Shown here piece by piece: positions 43,620-52,699 of a stretch of 64,000 bases of DNA (position 1 is the stretch's first letter; each line of letters begins with the position of its first letter). This stretch comes from Thioclava pacifica DSM 10166 (GTDB taxonomy: Bacteria > Pseudomonadota > Alphaproteobacteria > Rhodobacterales > Rhodobacteraceae), in assembly GCF_000714535.1 (NCBI RefSeq), contig NZ_AUND01000001.1:186001-250000 (forward strand), in the 5' to 3' direction. Under the pieces are notes generated by a model, which was not told where the DNA came from, searched no databases, and was given only the letters and a program-made list of their open reading frames with translations. Both the position numbers and the translations under genes were made by a program.

Positions 43620-44792
43620 ATGCCGATCAAGAACCGTTTTGCCCAGATGCTGCCCGAGGCGGTGGAATGGCGTCACGATTTCCACCGCAATCCGGAACTG
43701 CTTTATGACCTGCCGCGCACCTCGGCCCGGGTGGCCGAGCTGTTGCGTGCGTTTGGTTGCGACGAGGTGGTCGAGGGGATCGGCAAGACCGGTGTCGTGG
43801 GGGTGATCGAGGGGCAGGGCGCGCGCAAGGGCGGGCTGCGCTGCGTGGGGCTTCGCGCTGATATGGATGCGCTTCCGGTCGAGGAGAAAACCGGCGCGGC
43901 CTATGCCTCTCAAACGCCCGGCAAGATGCATGCCTGCGGCCATGACGGGCATACGGCGACCCTGCTGGCGGCGGCGAAGTACCTGTGCGAGACACGTGCG
44001 TTCTCGGGGCGCGCGGTGATGATCTTCCAGCCTGCCGAAGAGGGTGGGGCGGGCGCACGCGCGATGATCCGCGACGGGCTGATGGAGCGGTTCGAAATCG
44101 AGGAAGTCTATGCGCTGCACAATATGCCGGGCATGGTGGCGGGCTCTTTCGGGATCCGCCCCGGTGCGATGATGGCGGCGGCGGATTTCTTCGAGATCAC
44201 GCTGGAGGGCAAGGGCGGTCACGCGGCGAAACCGCAGGAGACGACCGACCCGGTTCCGATCGCGGCGCATCTGATCCTCGCATTGCAAAGCATCGTGGCG
44301 CGCACGACCGATCCGTTCGAAGAGATCGTGCTGTCGGTCACGACGCTCGCGTCCGATTCAAAGGCGCTCAACGTGATCGGCAATTCGGTGACGCTGGGCG
44401 GGACGGTGCGCACGATGAGCGCCGCGACCCGAGATCTGGCCGAGACCCGCTTGCGCGAGATCACGCAAGGGGTGGCCGCCACCCATAATGCACGTGCGAC
44501 CGTCGATTACCGCCGTGGCTATCCGGTGACGCGCAACGACGCGGCGGCAGCCGAGGCGGCGGCACATGTGGCCGAAGCGGTGGCCGGATCGGTCGATCGC
44601 GCGGTCGCTCCGATGATGGGGGCGGAGGATTTCGCCTATATGCTCGAGGCCCGCCCCGGCGCCTATGGCTTCATCGGCAATGGTGATTCCGCGCCGCTGC
44701 ACCACGCGCAATATGATTTCAACGATGCGATCCTGCCCGCAGGCGCGAGCTGGTTCGTCGGCATGATCGAGACGCGGCTCCCGTCTGAGTGA
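43620..44792 (+). CDS. M20-family amidohydrolase (hippurate hydrolase-like)
   Basis: The 390-residue metallohydrolase has RHDFHRNPELLYDLPRT at the N-terminus and the metal ligands in GLRADMDALPV, MHACGHDGHTATLL and FQPAEEGGAGA. A late MMGAEDFAYMLE segment follows. This pattern is that of the HipO/indole-acetyl-amino acid hydrolase group, which cleaves N-acylated amino acids. The native substrate is not known. The ATG at 43620 follows AAGGAG. It converges on the universal stress protein gene. Confidence 0.93.
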   Translation: MPIKNRFAQMLPEAVEWRHDFHRNPELLYDLPRTSARVAELLRAFGCDEVVEGIGKTGVVGVIEGQGARKGGLRCVGLRADMDALPVEEKTGAAYASQTPGKMHACGHDGHTATLLAAAKYLCETRAFSGRAVMIFQPAEEGGAGARAMIRDGLMERFEIEEVYALHNMPGMVAGSFGIRPGAMMAAADFFEITLEGKGGHAAKPQETTDPVPIAAHLILALQSIVARTTDPFEEIVLSVTTLASDSKALNVIGNSVTLGGTVRTMSAATRDLAETRLREITQGVAATHNARATVDYRRGYPVTRNDAAAAEAAAHVAEAVAGSVDRAVAPMMGAEDFAYMLEARPGAYGFIGNGDSAPLHHAQYDFNDAILPAGASWFVGMIETRLPSE

Positions 44793-44807
44793 GCCGCAGC
44801 GCGGCTC

Positions 44808-45215
44808 TCAGCGCATCACCATCACCGCGCATTTCGCGTGACGTACCACCCGCGATGCGGTCGAACCGATGAGGTAGTCGCCGAAGCCCGGACGATGCGA
44901 GGCGATGACGATGCAATCGGCCCCGATCTCCTCGGCGCAGGACAGGATCTCGTGGCCCGCCTGACCTTCCACGATTGCCCAGGCGCCGTTGTCGAACTCG
45001 GCCGCGCGCGATTTCAGGTCGCGCTCGATCGCCTTGCGCAGCTCGTCGGCATAGCCTTCGGGCATGTAGCTGATCGCATAGGCGGGCACGTCTTCCATCA
45101 CATGCAAAAGCGTGACCCGCGCGCCGTCGCTGGCAAGCGCGCGCGCCACGTTCAGCGCCGCATCGGGGTTGTGTTCGTCATCGAAGGCCACGGGCACGAG
45201 AATATTGGAATACAT
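44808..45215 (-). CDS. Universal stress protein
   Basis: The 135-residue protein starts YSNILVPVAFDDEHNPDAAL and ends with the ATP-binding-type loop GSTASRVVRHAKCAVMVMR, with ADCIVIASHRPGFGDYLIGS just before it. It is a single-domain UspA-family protein of the nucleotide-binding (G-2x-G-9x-G) type, thought to aid survival under stress. The start at 45215 is chosen because the longer frame to 45524 is non-coding. A possible FNR-type site lies at 45270. Confidence 0.93.
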   Translation of the reverse strand: MYSNILVPVAFDDEHNPDAALNVARALASDGARVTLLHVMEDVPAYAISYMPEGYADELRKAIERDLKSRAAEFDNGAWAIVEGQAGHEILSCAEEIGADCIVIASHRPGFGDYLIGSTASRVVRHAKCAVMVMR

Positions 45216-45269
45216 GGTCTGGCTTCCTTTCGCTTCGCTGGAGCCTCGCGCGTTTTGCACGCGCGCGCA

Positions 45270-45283
45270 TTGATTTGGGTCAC
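45270..45283. promoter_or_regulatory. Possible FNR-type site upstream of the universal stress protein gene
   Basis: TTGATTTGGGTCAC (minus strand GTGACCCAAATCAA) fits TTGA-N6-TCAA with one mismatch at the outer base. It is 55 bases before the ATG. No clear -10 element is seen at the expected distance, so support is limited. Confidence 0.35.
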
Positions 45284-45301
45284 TCGACGATCTTGGAGAA
45301 A

Positions 45302-45763
45302 TCAGCCAGGGCGCCGGCAGAACCGCCAGATCACGAAAACAAAGGTCAGGACGGCGAGCGCCCAGATCGCCGGGGTCAGCACGGGGCGGTAGATCAGTGC
45401 GGCAAACGCCTCGCCGGGCAGCCAGCCGCCCCCTGTGGCCGAGGCGAATCCGCCCGCGACGCGTTCCGCGACCCAGTACCATCCGAAGGCGAAGAGTACC
45501 GCCAGCAATGCCCGCAGCGGCCAAGGACCGGAAAAGGCGGCCAGCAGTGCCTGCGGCAGAACCAGAATCGCGCTGAAACGCACGGTGTCCAGCAACAGTC
45601 CGAATTCGGTGACCGGCCGCGATCCCGGCCCGGCATAGCCAAGCCCTGCGAGCATCTCGAAATTGCCGATCACCAGATGCGCCCAGAGGCTGAGCGCGAT
45701 GATCCCCGCTCCGGCCAGCCCTGCGACAAGTGCGCGGGCTGCACGCTGGGCCTTGGGGCTCAT
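45302..45763 (-). CDS. Conserved membrane protein downstream of moaA
   Basis: The 153-residue protein has four hydrophobic helices (residues about 12-32, 55-80, 83-103 and 128-148). Its start overlaps the moaA stop by four bases (ATGA), so it is translated from the moaA transcript. I do not recognise the family, and no molybdenum-related motif is visible. Confidence 0.75.
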   Translation of the reverse strand: MSPKAQRAARALVAGLAGAGIIALSLWAHLVIGNFEMLAGLGYAGPGSRPVTEFGLLLDTVRFSAILVLPQALLAAFSGPWPLRALLAVLFAFGWYWVAERVAGGFASATGGGWLPGEAFAALIYRPVLTPAIWALAVLTFVFVIWRFCRRPG

Positions 45764-46767
45764 CCGCCGGTATGGCTCATGTGGCGCGACATCTGGCCCG
45801 CGACCTTCTGGCGCGAATAGTCGAAATCATGGCCCTTGGGCTTGCGCGCGATGGCGGCACGGATCGCCTCGATCAGGGGCGCGTCATCGGTGCCCGCACG
45901 CAAAGGCGCGCGCAGATCGGCATTGTCTTCCTGCCCGAGGCACATGAACAGCTCGCCCGTGCAGGTCACGCGCACGCGGTTGCAGCTTTCGCAGAAATTA
46001 TGCGTGAGCGGCGTGATGAAGCCGATCTTCTGGCCGGTTTCCTCAAGGCGCACATAGCGCGCGGGCCCCCCCGTCGACTCGTCCAGCTCGGTCAGGGTGA
46101 ACCGCTCGGCCATCGCCTTGCGCACATCCGAGAGCGGCCAATATTGATCGAGGCGCAGCTCCTCGCCCATCTCGCCCATCGGCATGACCTCGATGAAGGT
46201 CAGGTCATGGCCCTCGGCGGCGCACCAGTCGATCAGCGGGAACAGCTCATCCTCGTTGAAGCCCTTGAGCGCGACGGTGTTGATCTTGACCTTCAGCCCT
46301 GCGCGTTTCGCGGCTTCCAGCCCCTTCAGCACCTGATCGAGCCGCCCCCAGCGGGTGATCTCGGCGAATTTCTCCGGCACCAGCGTGTCGAGCGAGACAT
46401 TGATCCGCTTCATCCCCAGATCGGCCAGCTCATCGGCGAAGCGCGCGAGTTGCGAGCCGTTCGTGGTCAGCGTCAGCTCGCGCAGCGCGCCGCTGTCGAG
46501 ATGGCGCGCGATCGAGCGGAAGAAGGTCATGATATCGCGCCGCACCAGCGGCTCGCCCCCGGTGATGCGCAGCTTCTTCACCCCAAGCGAGATGAAGGCC
46601 GAACAGAGCCGGTCCAGCTCTTCCAGCGTCAGCAGTTCCTTTTTCGGCAGGAACTGCATGTGCTCGGCCATGCAATAGGTGCAGCGAAAATCGCAGCGGT
46701 CGGTGACCGAGACCCGCAGATAGTCGATCGGACGGGCAAACGGGTCGATGAGGGGCGCGTGTTCCAT
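45760..46767 (-). CDS. moaA: GTP 3',8-cyclase MoaA
   Basis: The 335-residue radical SAM enzyme has the N-terminal cluster CDFRCTYC and a [10 protein letters not shown] segment. The second, C-terminal cluster is [20 protein letters not shown], which binds the GTP substrate. It starts molybdenum cofactor synthesis from GTP. The start at 46767 ([20 protein letters not shown]) gives the family length. It is followed by an overlapping membrane protein gene. Confidence 0.97.
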   Translation of the reverse strand: MEHAPLIDPFARPIDYLRVSVTDRCDFRCTYCMAEHMQFLPKKELLTLEELDRLCSAFISLGVKKLRITGGEPLVRRDIMTFFRSIARHLDSGALRELTLTTNGSQLARFADELADLGMKRINVSLDTLVPEKFAEITRWGRLDQVLKGLEAAKRAGLKVKINTVALKGFNEDELFPLIDWCAAEGHDLTFIEVMPMGEMGEELRLDQYWPLSDVRKAMAERFTLTELDESTGGPARYVRLEETGQKIGFITPLTHNFCESCNRVRVTCTGELFMCLGQEDNADLRAPLRAGTDDAPLIEAIRAAIARKPKGHDFDYSRQKVAGQMSRHMSHTGG

Positions 46768-46885
46768 GGCCGGGAAAATAAGCCTAGGGCCGCAGGGCGA
46801 CAAGGGGGCACGCGGAGTTGCGCGGCGGGGGATGGCGCAGCCGATCCAAGCTGCCTAAGCTTGGGACAAATCGAGGAGGACGAGA

Positions 46886-47347
46886 ATGCGCATTTTCCTT
46901 CTGGGAGCCCTGATCGCCCCGCTTGCGGGCTGCGCGACGCTGGGGCTCAAGCCCGCGCCGAAAGCCGCAGCTCCCGCGAGTGCCCCTTCGCCGGTCGTGG
47001 CCCCGGTGCCCAAACCGACCGCGACCAGCGCCGAGGCGCTCGACACCACAACCGCCGCGCAGCGCGCCGAGGCGGCCGAGAGGCCCGCGGGCGGCGAGGC
47101 GCGGCTGGGCACCACCATCGCAAGCCTCGGCGATCCGACCCAGCCCGGTTTCTGGGTGCGCACCGGCTTGGTGAGCGCCGAAGCCGAGGGACGGATCGAG
47201 GATCCGAAGACCGGGAAATCGGCCAAGGTGACGTTGATCCCTTCGGGCAAACCCGCGGGGGCGGGCTCGGAGGTCTCGCTGCCCGCGCTGCGATTGCTTG
47301 AGGTGCCGCTGACCGAGCTGCCCGAGCTTGTCGTCTATCGGCTCTGA
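46886..47347 (+). CDS. Lipoprotein with a PTQPGFW module
   Basis: The 153-residue protein has a lipoprotein signal (LLGALIAPLAGC, acylated Cys16), an Ala/Pro/Thr-rich linker (residues 20-75) and a small C-terminal domain starting IASLGDPTQPGFWVRTGLV. The function is unknown. The C-terminal domain resembles that of the lipoprotein at 51956. The start follows GAGGAGG. The methyltransferase gene begins nine bases after it. Confidence 0.75.
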   Translation: MRIFLLGALIAPLAGCATLGLKPAPKAAAPASAPSPVVAPVPKPTATSAEALDTTTAAQRAEAAERPAGGEARLGTTIASLGDPTQPGFWVRTGLVSAEAEGRIEDPKTGKSAKVTLIPSGKPAGAGSEVSLPALRLLEVPLTELPELVVYRL

Positions 47348-47356
47348 GGATTTGCG

Positions 47357-47809
47357 ATGATCGGAAAACTTCTGCGCGAGATCGACCTGCCGCCGCTTTG
47401 GCTGGCGCTTTTTGCCGCGATCACCTGGGCTCTGGCGCAGGTGGCTGCGATGCCGCTGCCTTATGACCGGCCTCTGGGCGGGGCGCTGATCGGGCTGGGG
47501 CTTGCCCTGATGGGGGTCGCTGCGGCGCAGATGGTGCTCCATCATACGACCTTCATCCCGCGCCGCGACCCTTCGGACCTCGTGACCAGCGGCGTCTTCG
47601 CGCTCTCGCGCAATCCAATCTATCTCGGGGACGCGCTGGTTCTGGCGGGGCTTGCGCTGTGGTGGCAGGTGCCGCTGGGGCTGCTTCTGGTGCCGCTCTT
47701 CATGGGCTTCATCACGATCCGCTACATTCGCGGCGAAGAGGCCCGGATTGCCGCCCATTTCGGCGACTCCTATGCCGCGTACCGCGCGCGCACGCGGCGC
47801 TGGCTCTGA
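47357..47809 (+). CDS. Isoprenylcysteine/phospholipid methyltransferase-like membrane protein
   Basis: The 150-residue membrane protein has four or so helices. The ICMT/PEMT signature is SGVFALSRNPIYLGDALVLAG, then IRYIRGEEARIAAHFGDSYAAYRARTRRW. The C-terminal YxxYxxRxxRW-type motif binds S-adenosylmethionine in this family. Bacterial members methylate lipids or unknown targets. It follows the lipoprotein gene by nine bases. Confidence 0.85.
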   Translation: MIGKLLREIDLPPLWLALFAAITWALAQVAAMPLPYDRPLGGALIGLGLALMGVAAAQMVLHHTTFIPRRDPSDLVTSGVFALSRNPIYLGDALVLAGLALWWQVPLGLLLVPLFMGFITIRYIRGEEARIAAHFGDSYAAYRARTRRWL

Positions 47810-48096
47810 AAGGGGCGTGGCCGGAATGCTGCAGGTGCAAAAAAGTCATTCGGCGTGAGCAGGGCGGAAATCCGGAGATTTTCTCTCTAAGCTCCAGTAA
47901 AGTATGGAAAAATACGGATCAAGAATGGTATCCAACGGTATACATCGCGTAAAATTCAACCCTGCGACAGATTAACAACCTTTTACGACGCATCGGTGCT
48001 TGTGAAACATTATTGCGCGATGCTAAGGAAGGCGTCGCCAGATTCCGGGCTCGCAAAACCGTGAGGTGCGCGGGTCGCTATCAAGGGGGAGTTACA
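47810..48096. other. AT-rich upstream region of pntA
   Basis: This 287-base gap is clearly richer in A and T than its surroundings, especially 47840-48020. It probably holds the pntAB promoter. I see no tight palindrome or coding frame in it. Confidence 0.4.
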
Positions 48097-49671
48097 GTGA
48101 AAATCGGAGCTCCGAAGGAGATTTTCGAGGGTGAGGCGCGGGTCGCCATGACGCCCGACTCGGCTCTGCAGTTGCAGAAGCTGGGCCATGAGTGCTTCAT
48201 CGAAGCGGGGGCGGGGCTCAAAGCGGGCTTCACCGATGCAGCTTATGAAGCCGCGAACGTGACGGTGATCAAGACCGCCGCGGCGCTCTTCAAAGAGGTG
48301 GATTTCGTCGTCAAGGTACGCCCCCCCACCGATACCGAAGTCAAGCGCCTGAAACCCGGCCAGACTCTGATTTCCTTCTTCTACCCGGCCCAGAACGAAG
48401 AGCTTCTGAAGGCCGCCGAGAAGACCGGCGCGAACGTCATCGCGATGGACATGGTGCCGCGTATCTCGCGCGCCCAGAAGATGGACGCGCTGTCGTCCAT
48501 GGCCAATATCGCGGGCTATCGCGCGGTGATCGAGGCCGGCAACAACTTCGGCCGCTTCTTCACCGGTCAGGTGACGGCCGCGGGCAAGGTGCCGCCGGCG
48601 AAAGTGCTCGTGGTCGGTGCCGGTGTGGCGGGTCTCGCCGCGATCGGGGCTTCGACCTCGCTCGGCGCGATCACCTACGCCTTCGACGTGCGTCCCGAAG
48701 TGGCCGAACAGATCGAGTCGATGGGCGCAGAGTTCGTCTATCTCGACTTCGAGGAAGAGCAGACCGACGGGGCCGCCACCGGTGGCTACGCCGCGCCTTC
48801 CTCGCCGGAGTTCCGTGAAGCCCAGCTCAAGAAGTTCCGCGAGCTGGCTCCCGATATCGACATCGTCATCACCACCGCGCTGATTCCGGGCCGCGACGCC
48901 CCGGTGCTGTGGACGAAGGACATGGTCGAGGCGATGAAGCCCGGCTCGGTCATCGTCGACCTCGCCGCCGAGCGCGGCGGCAACTGCGAGCTGACCAAGC
49001 CCGACGAGAAGATCGTGACCGACAATGGCGTGACCATCGTCGGCTATACCGACTTCCCTTCGCGCATGGCACAGCAGTCTTCGACGCTCTACTCGACGAA
49101 CATCCGTCACATGATGACGGACCTGACGCCCGAGAAGGACGGTGTCGTCGTCCATAACATGGAAGACGACGTGATCCGCGGTGCGACGGTCGCCTATCAG
49201 GGCGAGATCACCTTCCCGCCGCCGCCGCCGAAAGTGGCTGCGATTGCGGCGAAGAAGCCGACCGAGAAGCCGAAGGAACTGACGCCGGAAGAAAAGCGCG
49301 CCGCTGAAGTGGCCGCGTTCAAGGCGCAGACCAAGAGCCAGGTGACGCTGATCGCCGTGGGCGCAATCGTGCTCCTGGGCGTCGGTCTCGTGGCGCCTGC
49401 CAGCTTCATGCAGCACTTCATCGTCTTCGTGCTGAGCTGCTTCATCGGCTTCCAGGTGATCTGGAACGTGTCGCACTCGCTGCACACGCCGCTGATGGCT
49501 GTCACCAACGCGATCTCCTCGATCATCATCCTGGGCGCGCTGTTGCAGATCGGTTCGGGCAGCTGGCTCGTGATCGTGCTCGCGGCGCTGTCGGTCTTCA
49601 TGGCCGGGATCAACATCTTCGGTGGCTTCATGGTCACCCGGCGCATGCTCGCCATGTTCCAGAAATCGTAA
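48097..49671 (+). CDS. pntA: Proton-translocating NAD(P) transhydrogenase subunit alpha
   Basis: The 524-residue protein begins [19 protein letters not shown] and has the NAD-binding [19 protein letters not shown] region, then a linker and three to four C-terminal membrane helices. It uses the proton gradient to reduce NADP with NADH. The soluble and membrane parts are fused, as in E. coli, whereas Rhodospirillum rubrum splits them. The GTG start at 48097 follows AAGGGGGAG; upstream frames show no such site. pntB follows 13 bases later. Confidence 0.95.
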   Translation: MKIGAPKEIFEGEARVAMTPDSALQLQKLGHECFIEAGAGLKAGFTDAAYEAANVTVIKTAAALFKEVDFVVKVRPPTDTEVKRLKPGQTLISFFYPAQNEELLKAAEKTGANVIAMDMVPRISRAQKMDALSSMANIAGYRAVIEAGNNFGRFFTGQVTAAGKVPPAKVLVVGAGVAGLAAIGASTSLGAITYAFDVRPEVAEQIESMGAEFVYLDFEEEQTDGAATGGYAAPSSPEFREAQLKKFRELAPDIDIVITTALIPGRDAPVLWTKDMVEAMKPGSVIVDLAAERGGNCELTKPDEKIVTDNGVTIVGYTDFPSRMAQQSSTLYSTNIRHMMTDLTPEKDGVVVHNMEDDVIRGATVAYQGEITFPPPPPKVAAIAAKKPTEKPKELTPEEKRAAEVAAFKAQTKSQVTLIAVGAIVLLGVGLVAPASFMQHFIVFVLSCFIGFQVIWNVSHSLHTPLMAVTNAISSIIILGALLQIGSGSWLVIVLAALSVFMAGINIFGGFMVTRRMLAMFQKS

Positions 49672-49684
49672 GGGGGCCGAGACA

Positions 49685-51160
49685 ATGGAAAACGGATTCT
49701 CGACCGCTGCCTATGTCGTTTCGGCAGTTCTCTTCATCCTCTCGCTGGGCGGCCTCTCGGGGCAGGAAAGCGCCAAGCGGGCGGTCTGGTACGGCATCGT
49801 GGGTATGGCGCTGGCGGTTGTCGCCACGCTGATCGGCCCTGGCTCGGGCCTCTGGCTGATTTCGGTGGTCATGATCGCCGCGGGCGGCATCATCGGCTGG
49901 TTCGTGGCGAACCGCGTGCAGATGACCGAAATGCCCCAGCTGGTTGCCGCAATGCACTCGCTGGTCGGCCTCGCGGCTGTCTTCGTGGGCTACAATGCCT
50001 ATATCGAGATGGCCAATGTGATGTCGATCAAGGCCTCGATGTCGCCGACGCTCAACGAGACGGGCATGGCGGCAGCGCTGCATGAAAAGGGCCTGCGCGG
50101 CTTCGCGGCGCTGATCGCGCATAAATCGCCGGTCGAGCTGTCGATCCTGCGCGTCGAGCTGTTCCTTGGCGTGTTCATCGGGGCCGTGACCTTCACGGGT
50201 TCGGTCGTCGCTTTCGGCAAGCTCGCAGGCAAGGTCACCTCGAAGGCAACCAAGCTGCCGGGCGGGCACATGCTCAATGCCGCTGCCGCGATCCTGTCGG
50301 TGATCCTGCTGATCGCCTTCATGAACGGGGCAGGCGCCTGGGCGCTGATCGCGATGACGCTTCTGGCCTTCTTCATCGGCTACCACCTGATCATGGGTAT
50401 CGGCGGCGCCGATATGCCGGTCGTGGTTTCGATGCTGAACTCCTATTCGGGCTGGGCCGCGGCGGCGATCGGCTTCTCGCTGGGCAACGACCTTCTGATC
50501 GTGACCGGCGCGCTGGTCGGCTCTTCGGGTGCGATCCTGTCCTACATCATGTGTAAGGCGATGAACCGTTCGTTCATCTCGGTGATCCTCGGCGGCTTCG
50601 GCAACACGACCGGTCCGGCGATGGAAGTCGAGGGCGAGCAGGTGGCGATCGACGCCGACGGCGTGGCCAACGCGCTGCGCGACGCCGACTCGGTCATCAT
50701 CGTGCCGGGTTACGGCATGGCCGTGGCGCAGGCTCAGCAGGCGGTGTCGGAACTGACCCGCAAGCTGCGCGCGCAGGGCAAGGAAGTGCGTTTCGCGATC
50801 CACCCGGTCGCGGGCCGTCTGCCGGGCCACATGAACGTGCTGCTGGCCGAGGCGAAAGTGCCTTACGACATCGTTCTGGAAATGGACGAGATCAACGAGG
50901 ACTTCCCCGATACCGACGTGGTGATCGTCATCGGTTCGAACGACATTGTGAACCCCGCCGCTCAGGAAGATCCGAACTCGCCGATCGCCGGCATGCCGGT
51001 TCTGGAAGTGTGGAAGGCCAAGCAAGTGTTCGTCTCGAAGCGCGGTCAGGGCACCGGCTACTCGGGCATCGAAAACCCGCTCTTCTACAAAGAAAACACG
51101 CGGATGTTCTATGGCGATGCCAAGGACTCGGTGAACCAGCTTCTGCCGCTGATCGACTGA
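49685..51160 (+). CDS. pntB: Proton-translocating NAD(P) transhydrogenase subunit beta
   Basis: The 491-residue protein has about nine membrane helices followed by the NADP-binding domain. The characteristic segments are [20 protein letters not shown] and [22 protein letters not shown], then [20 protein letters not shown]. It forms the proton channel and NADP site with PntA. A strong terminator and a family B repeat follow. Confidence 0.96.
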   Translation: MENGFSTAAYVVSAVLFILSLGGLSGQESAKRAVWYGIVGMALAVVATLIGPGSGLWLISVVMIAAGGIIGWFVANRVQMTEMPQLVAAMHSLVGLAAVFVGYNAYIEMANVMSIKASMSPTLNETGMAAALHEKGLRGFAALIAHKSPVELSILRVELFLGVFIGAVTFTGSVVAFGKLAGKVTSKATKLPGGHMLNAAAAILSVILLIAFMNGAGAWALIAMTLLAFFIGYHLIMGIGGADMPVVVSMLNSYSGWAAAAIGFSLGNDLLIVTGALVGSSGAILSYIMCKAMNRSFISVILGGFGNTTGPAMEVEGEQVAIDADGVANALRDADSVIIVPGYGMAVAQAQQAVSELTRKLRAQGKEVRFAIHPVAGRLPGHMNVLLAEAKVPYDIVLEMDEINEDFPDTDVVIVIGSNDIVNPAAQEDPNSPIAGMPVLEVWKAKQVFVSKRGQGTGYSGIENPLFYKENTRMFYGDAKDSVNQLLPLID

Positions 51161-51183
51161 TCTACGGTTGAATGGAAATGGAG

Positions 51184-51211
51184 ACGGCCGGTCACGAGAC
51201 CGGCCGTTTTC
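51184..51211 (+). terminator. Rho-independent terminator after pntAB
   Basis: A perfect 10-bp stem, ACGGCCGGTC with GACCGGCCGT, has a four-base loop and a TTTTCGTTTT tail. Confidence 0.9.
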
Positions 51212-51239
51212 GTTTTGAGCGCTGGTCCGGGGCGACCAG

Positions 51240-51376
51240 CCCCGGGCCGCGCCCGACCCTCCCCCCGGGAGGGCGCATTGGCGATGACATCGCGGGCACG
51301 AAAGACGTTCGGGCTTTTGAGATAAAGTGCAGACCACGCAGGACGGTGACGCGCCCGCCCAAGGGTCGGGCGCGGC
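51240..51376. repeat. Dispersed repeat family B, copy 1
   Basis: The element is bounded by GCGCCCGACC at 51249-51258 and its inverse GGTCGGGCGC at 51364-51373, with an inner CTCCC/GGGAG stem just inside the left arm. It shares GATAAAGTG, AGACC and GGAC landmarks with copy 2. It lies between the convergent pntB and sufE gene ends. Confidence 0.75.
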
Positions 51377-51400
51377 CCTCGTCGCGTCTTGGCGATAAGA

Positions 51401-51829
51401 TCAGGCGCTCGCCGCTTCGCCTGCCAGCTTGCGGATCCGCTCCACCATCGCGCGCAGCCCGTTCGAGCGCTGCGCCGAGAGGTGGTCGTTCAGCCCAAGG
51501 CGCCCCAGTTCGGCCGTGGCATCCACTTTCAGAACCTCTTCGACGCTTAGGCCCGAATAGAGCGCATGCAGGATCGCAATCAGCCCCTGCACGATCATCG
51601 CGTCGCTCTCGCCCTGAAAATCGAAGCTGGCCCGAGGTCCGGTGCCCTCGATGCGCGGCAGGAGCCAGACTTGGCTCGCGCAGCCCTCCACCTTGGTTGC
51701 AGGCACCTTCACCGCATCGTCGAGGGGCGGCAATTCCCGGCCCAACTCGATCACGTGACGATAGCGGTCCTCCCAGTCATCGAGGAATTCGAAGGTCTCG
51801 GCGATCTCTTCAAAGGCTTCGCTTGCCAT
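51401..51829 (-). CDS. sufE: Cysteine desulfuration protein SufE
   Basis: The 142-residue protein has FEFLDDWEDRYRHVIELGREL and the active-site Cys in KVEGCASQVWL, followed by IVQGLIAILHALYSGLS. SufE accepts sulfur from SufS and passes it to the Suf Fe-S scaffold. No other suf gene is nearby, so this is a detached copy. The start at 51829 gives the family length; the longer frame lacks support. Confidence 0.94.
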   Translation of the reverse strand: MASEAFEEIAETFEFLDDWEDRYRHVIELGRELPPLDDAVKVPATKVEGCASQVWLLPRIEGTGPRASFDFQGESDAMIVQGLIAILHALYSGLSVEEVLKVDATAELGRLGLNDHLSAQRSNGLRAMVERIRKLAGEAASA

Positions 51830-51955
51830 GGGTTTGCCATCCTTGCGCTGGTCGTCTGCCCCTTGGGTAGCGGCTTGCGCGCGCAGGGTCCAGACGCGGC
51901 TTTTCAAAACTGACGCAATGGGCTACCAGAGGGCAGGGACAGTATCGGAGCCACC

Positions 51956-52453
51956 ATGAAGAAAGCTTTGATCGCGGCACTTGCCTTGACTATCGCGACC
52001 GCCGGCTGCGGCCGTATCCGCGACAGCAAGATCAATCCGTTCAACTGGTTCGGCAAGGATCGCGTCGAGCAGAGCCAGACGCTCGCGCCGCGCGGCGGCT
52101 ATCCGACGAAGGTGGGCAAGGCCCATCAGCAGCCGGTCGCACAAGTCTCGAGCCTGACGGTCGAGAAGATCCCTTCGGGCGCAATCATCACCGCGATGGG
52201 GCTGCCGCCGACCCAAGGGTTCTGGGATACCGATCTGGTTCCGCTCAATGATGGCAAGCCCGACGAGACCGGCACGGTCACCTACATGTTCATGGTCGCC
52301 CCGCCGCCCGCCGACAGCGCCGCAGCGCGCCGGGTGATGACGCCGCAATCGCGCGAAGTGTCGGCCGCGGCCTTCCTGAGCAATTACAAGCTCGAGGGCG
52401 TGCGCAAGATCGTGGTCGAGAGCGCCGGGAACGCGCGGTCCGTGCGGCGCTGA
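51956..52453 (+). CDS. Lipoprotein with a PTQGFW module
   Basis: The 165-residue protein has a lipoprotein signal (LIAALALTIATAGC, acylated Cys18), a linker (LAPRGGYPTKVGKAHQQPVA) and a C-terminal part starting IITAMGLPPTQGFWDTDLVP. The function is unknown. The module resembles that of the lipoprotein at 46886 although the two are not close copies. A terminator and a family B repeat follow. Confidence 0.75.
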   Translation: MKKALIAALALTIATAGCGRIRDSKINPFNWFGKDRVEQSQTLAPRGGYPTKVGKAHQQPVAQVSSLTVEKIPSGAIITAMGLPPTQGFWDTDLVPLNDGKPDETGTVTYMFMVAPPPADSAAARRVMTPQSREVSAAAFLSNYKLEGVRKIVVESAGNARSVRR

Positions 52454-52477
52454 GCGCGGTTTGATCTGACTGAGATG

Positions 52478-52505
52478 AGGCTCGGGGTATGCTCCGGGCC
52501 TTTTT
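52478..52505 (+). terminator. Rho-independent terminator after the lipoprotein gene
   Basis: An eight-bp stem, AGGCTCGG with CCGGGCCT (one T-G pair), has an eight-base loop and is followed by TTTTT. Confidence 0.75.
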
Positions 52506-52549
52506 CGTTTCGAGGCGACGCGCGCCCGCCCGGATCAGCCGCGTCAGCG

Positions 52550-52688
52550 GCCCGGGCAGCGCCCGACCGCCCCCTCGGGCGGGCGCTTTGGGAACGCCAG
52601 CGCGCGGATTGAGGGCGTCTGGATGTGGCGGCGATAAAGTGAAGACCCCAGAGGACAGCGCGCCCACCCGGCGGTCGGGCGATGCCCT
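52550..52688. repeat. Dispersed repeat family B, copy 2
   Basis: It is bounded by GCGCCCGACC at 52559-52568 and GGTCGGGCG at 52673-52681, and is 123 bases from arm to arm against 125 in copy 1. Its inner stem is CGCCC/GGGCG where copy 1 has CTCCC/GGGAG, a paired change. It lies between the convergent lipoprotein and rnd gene ends. Confidence 0.75.
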
Positions 52689-52699
52689 CCGGCTTGAGC

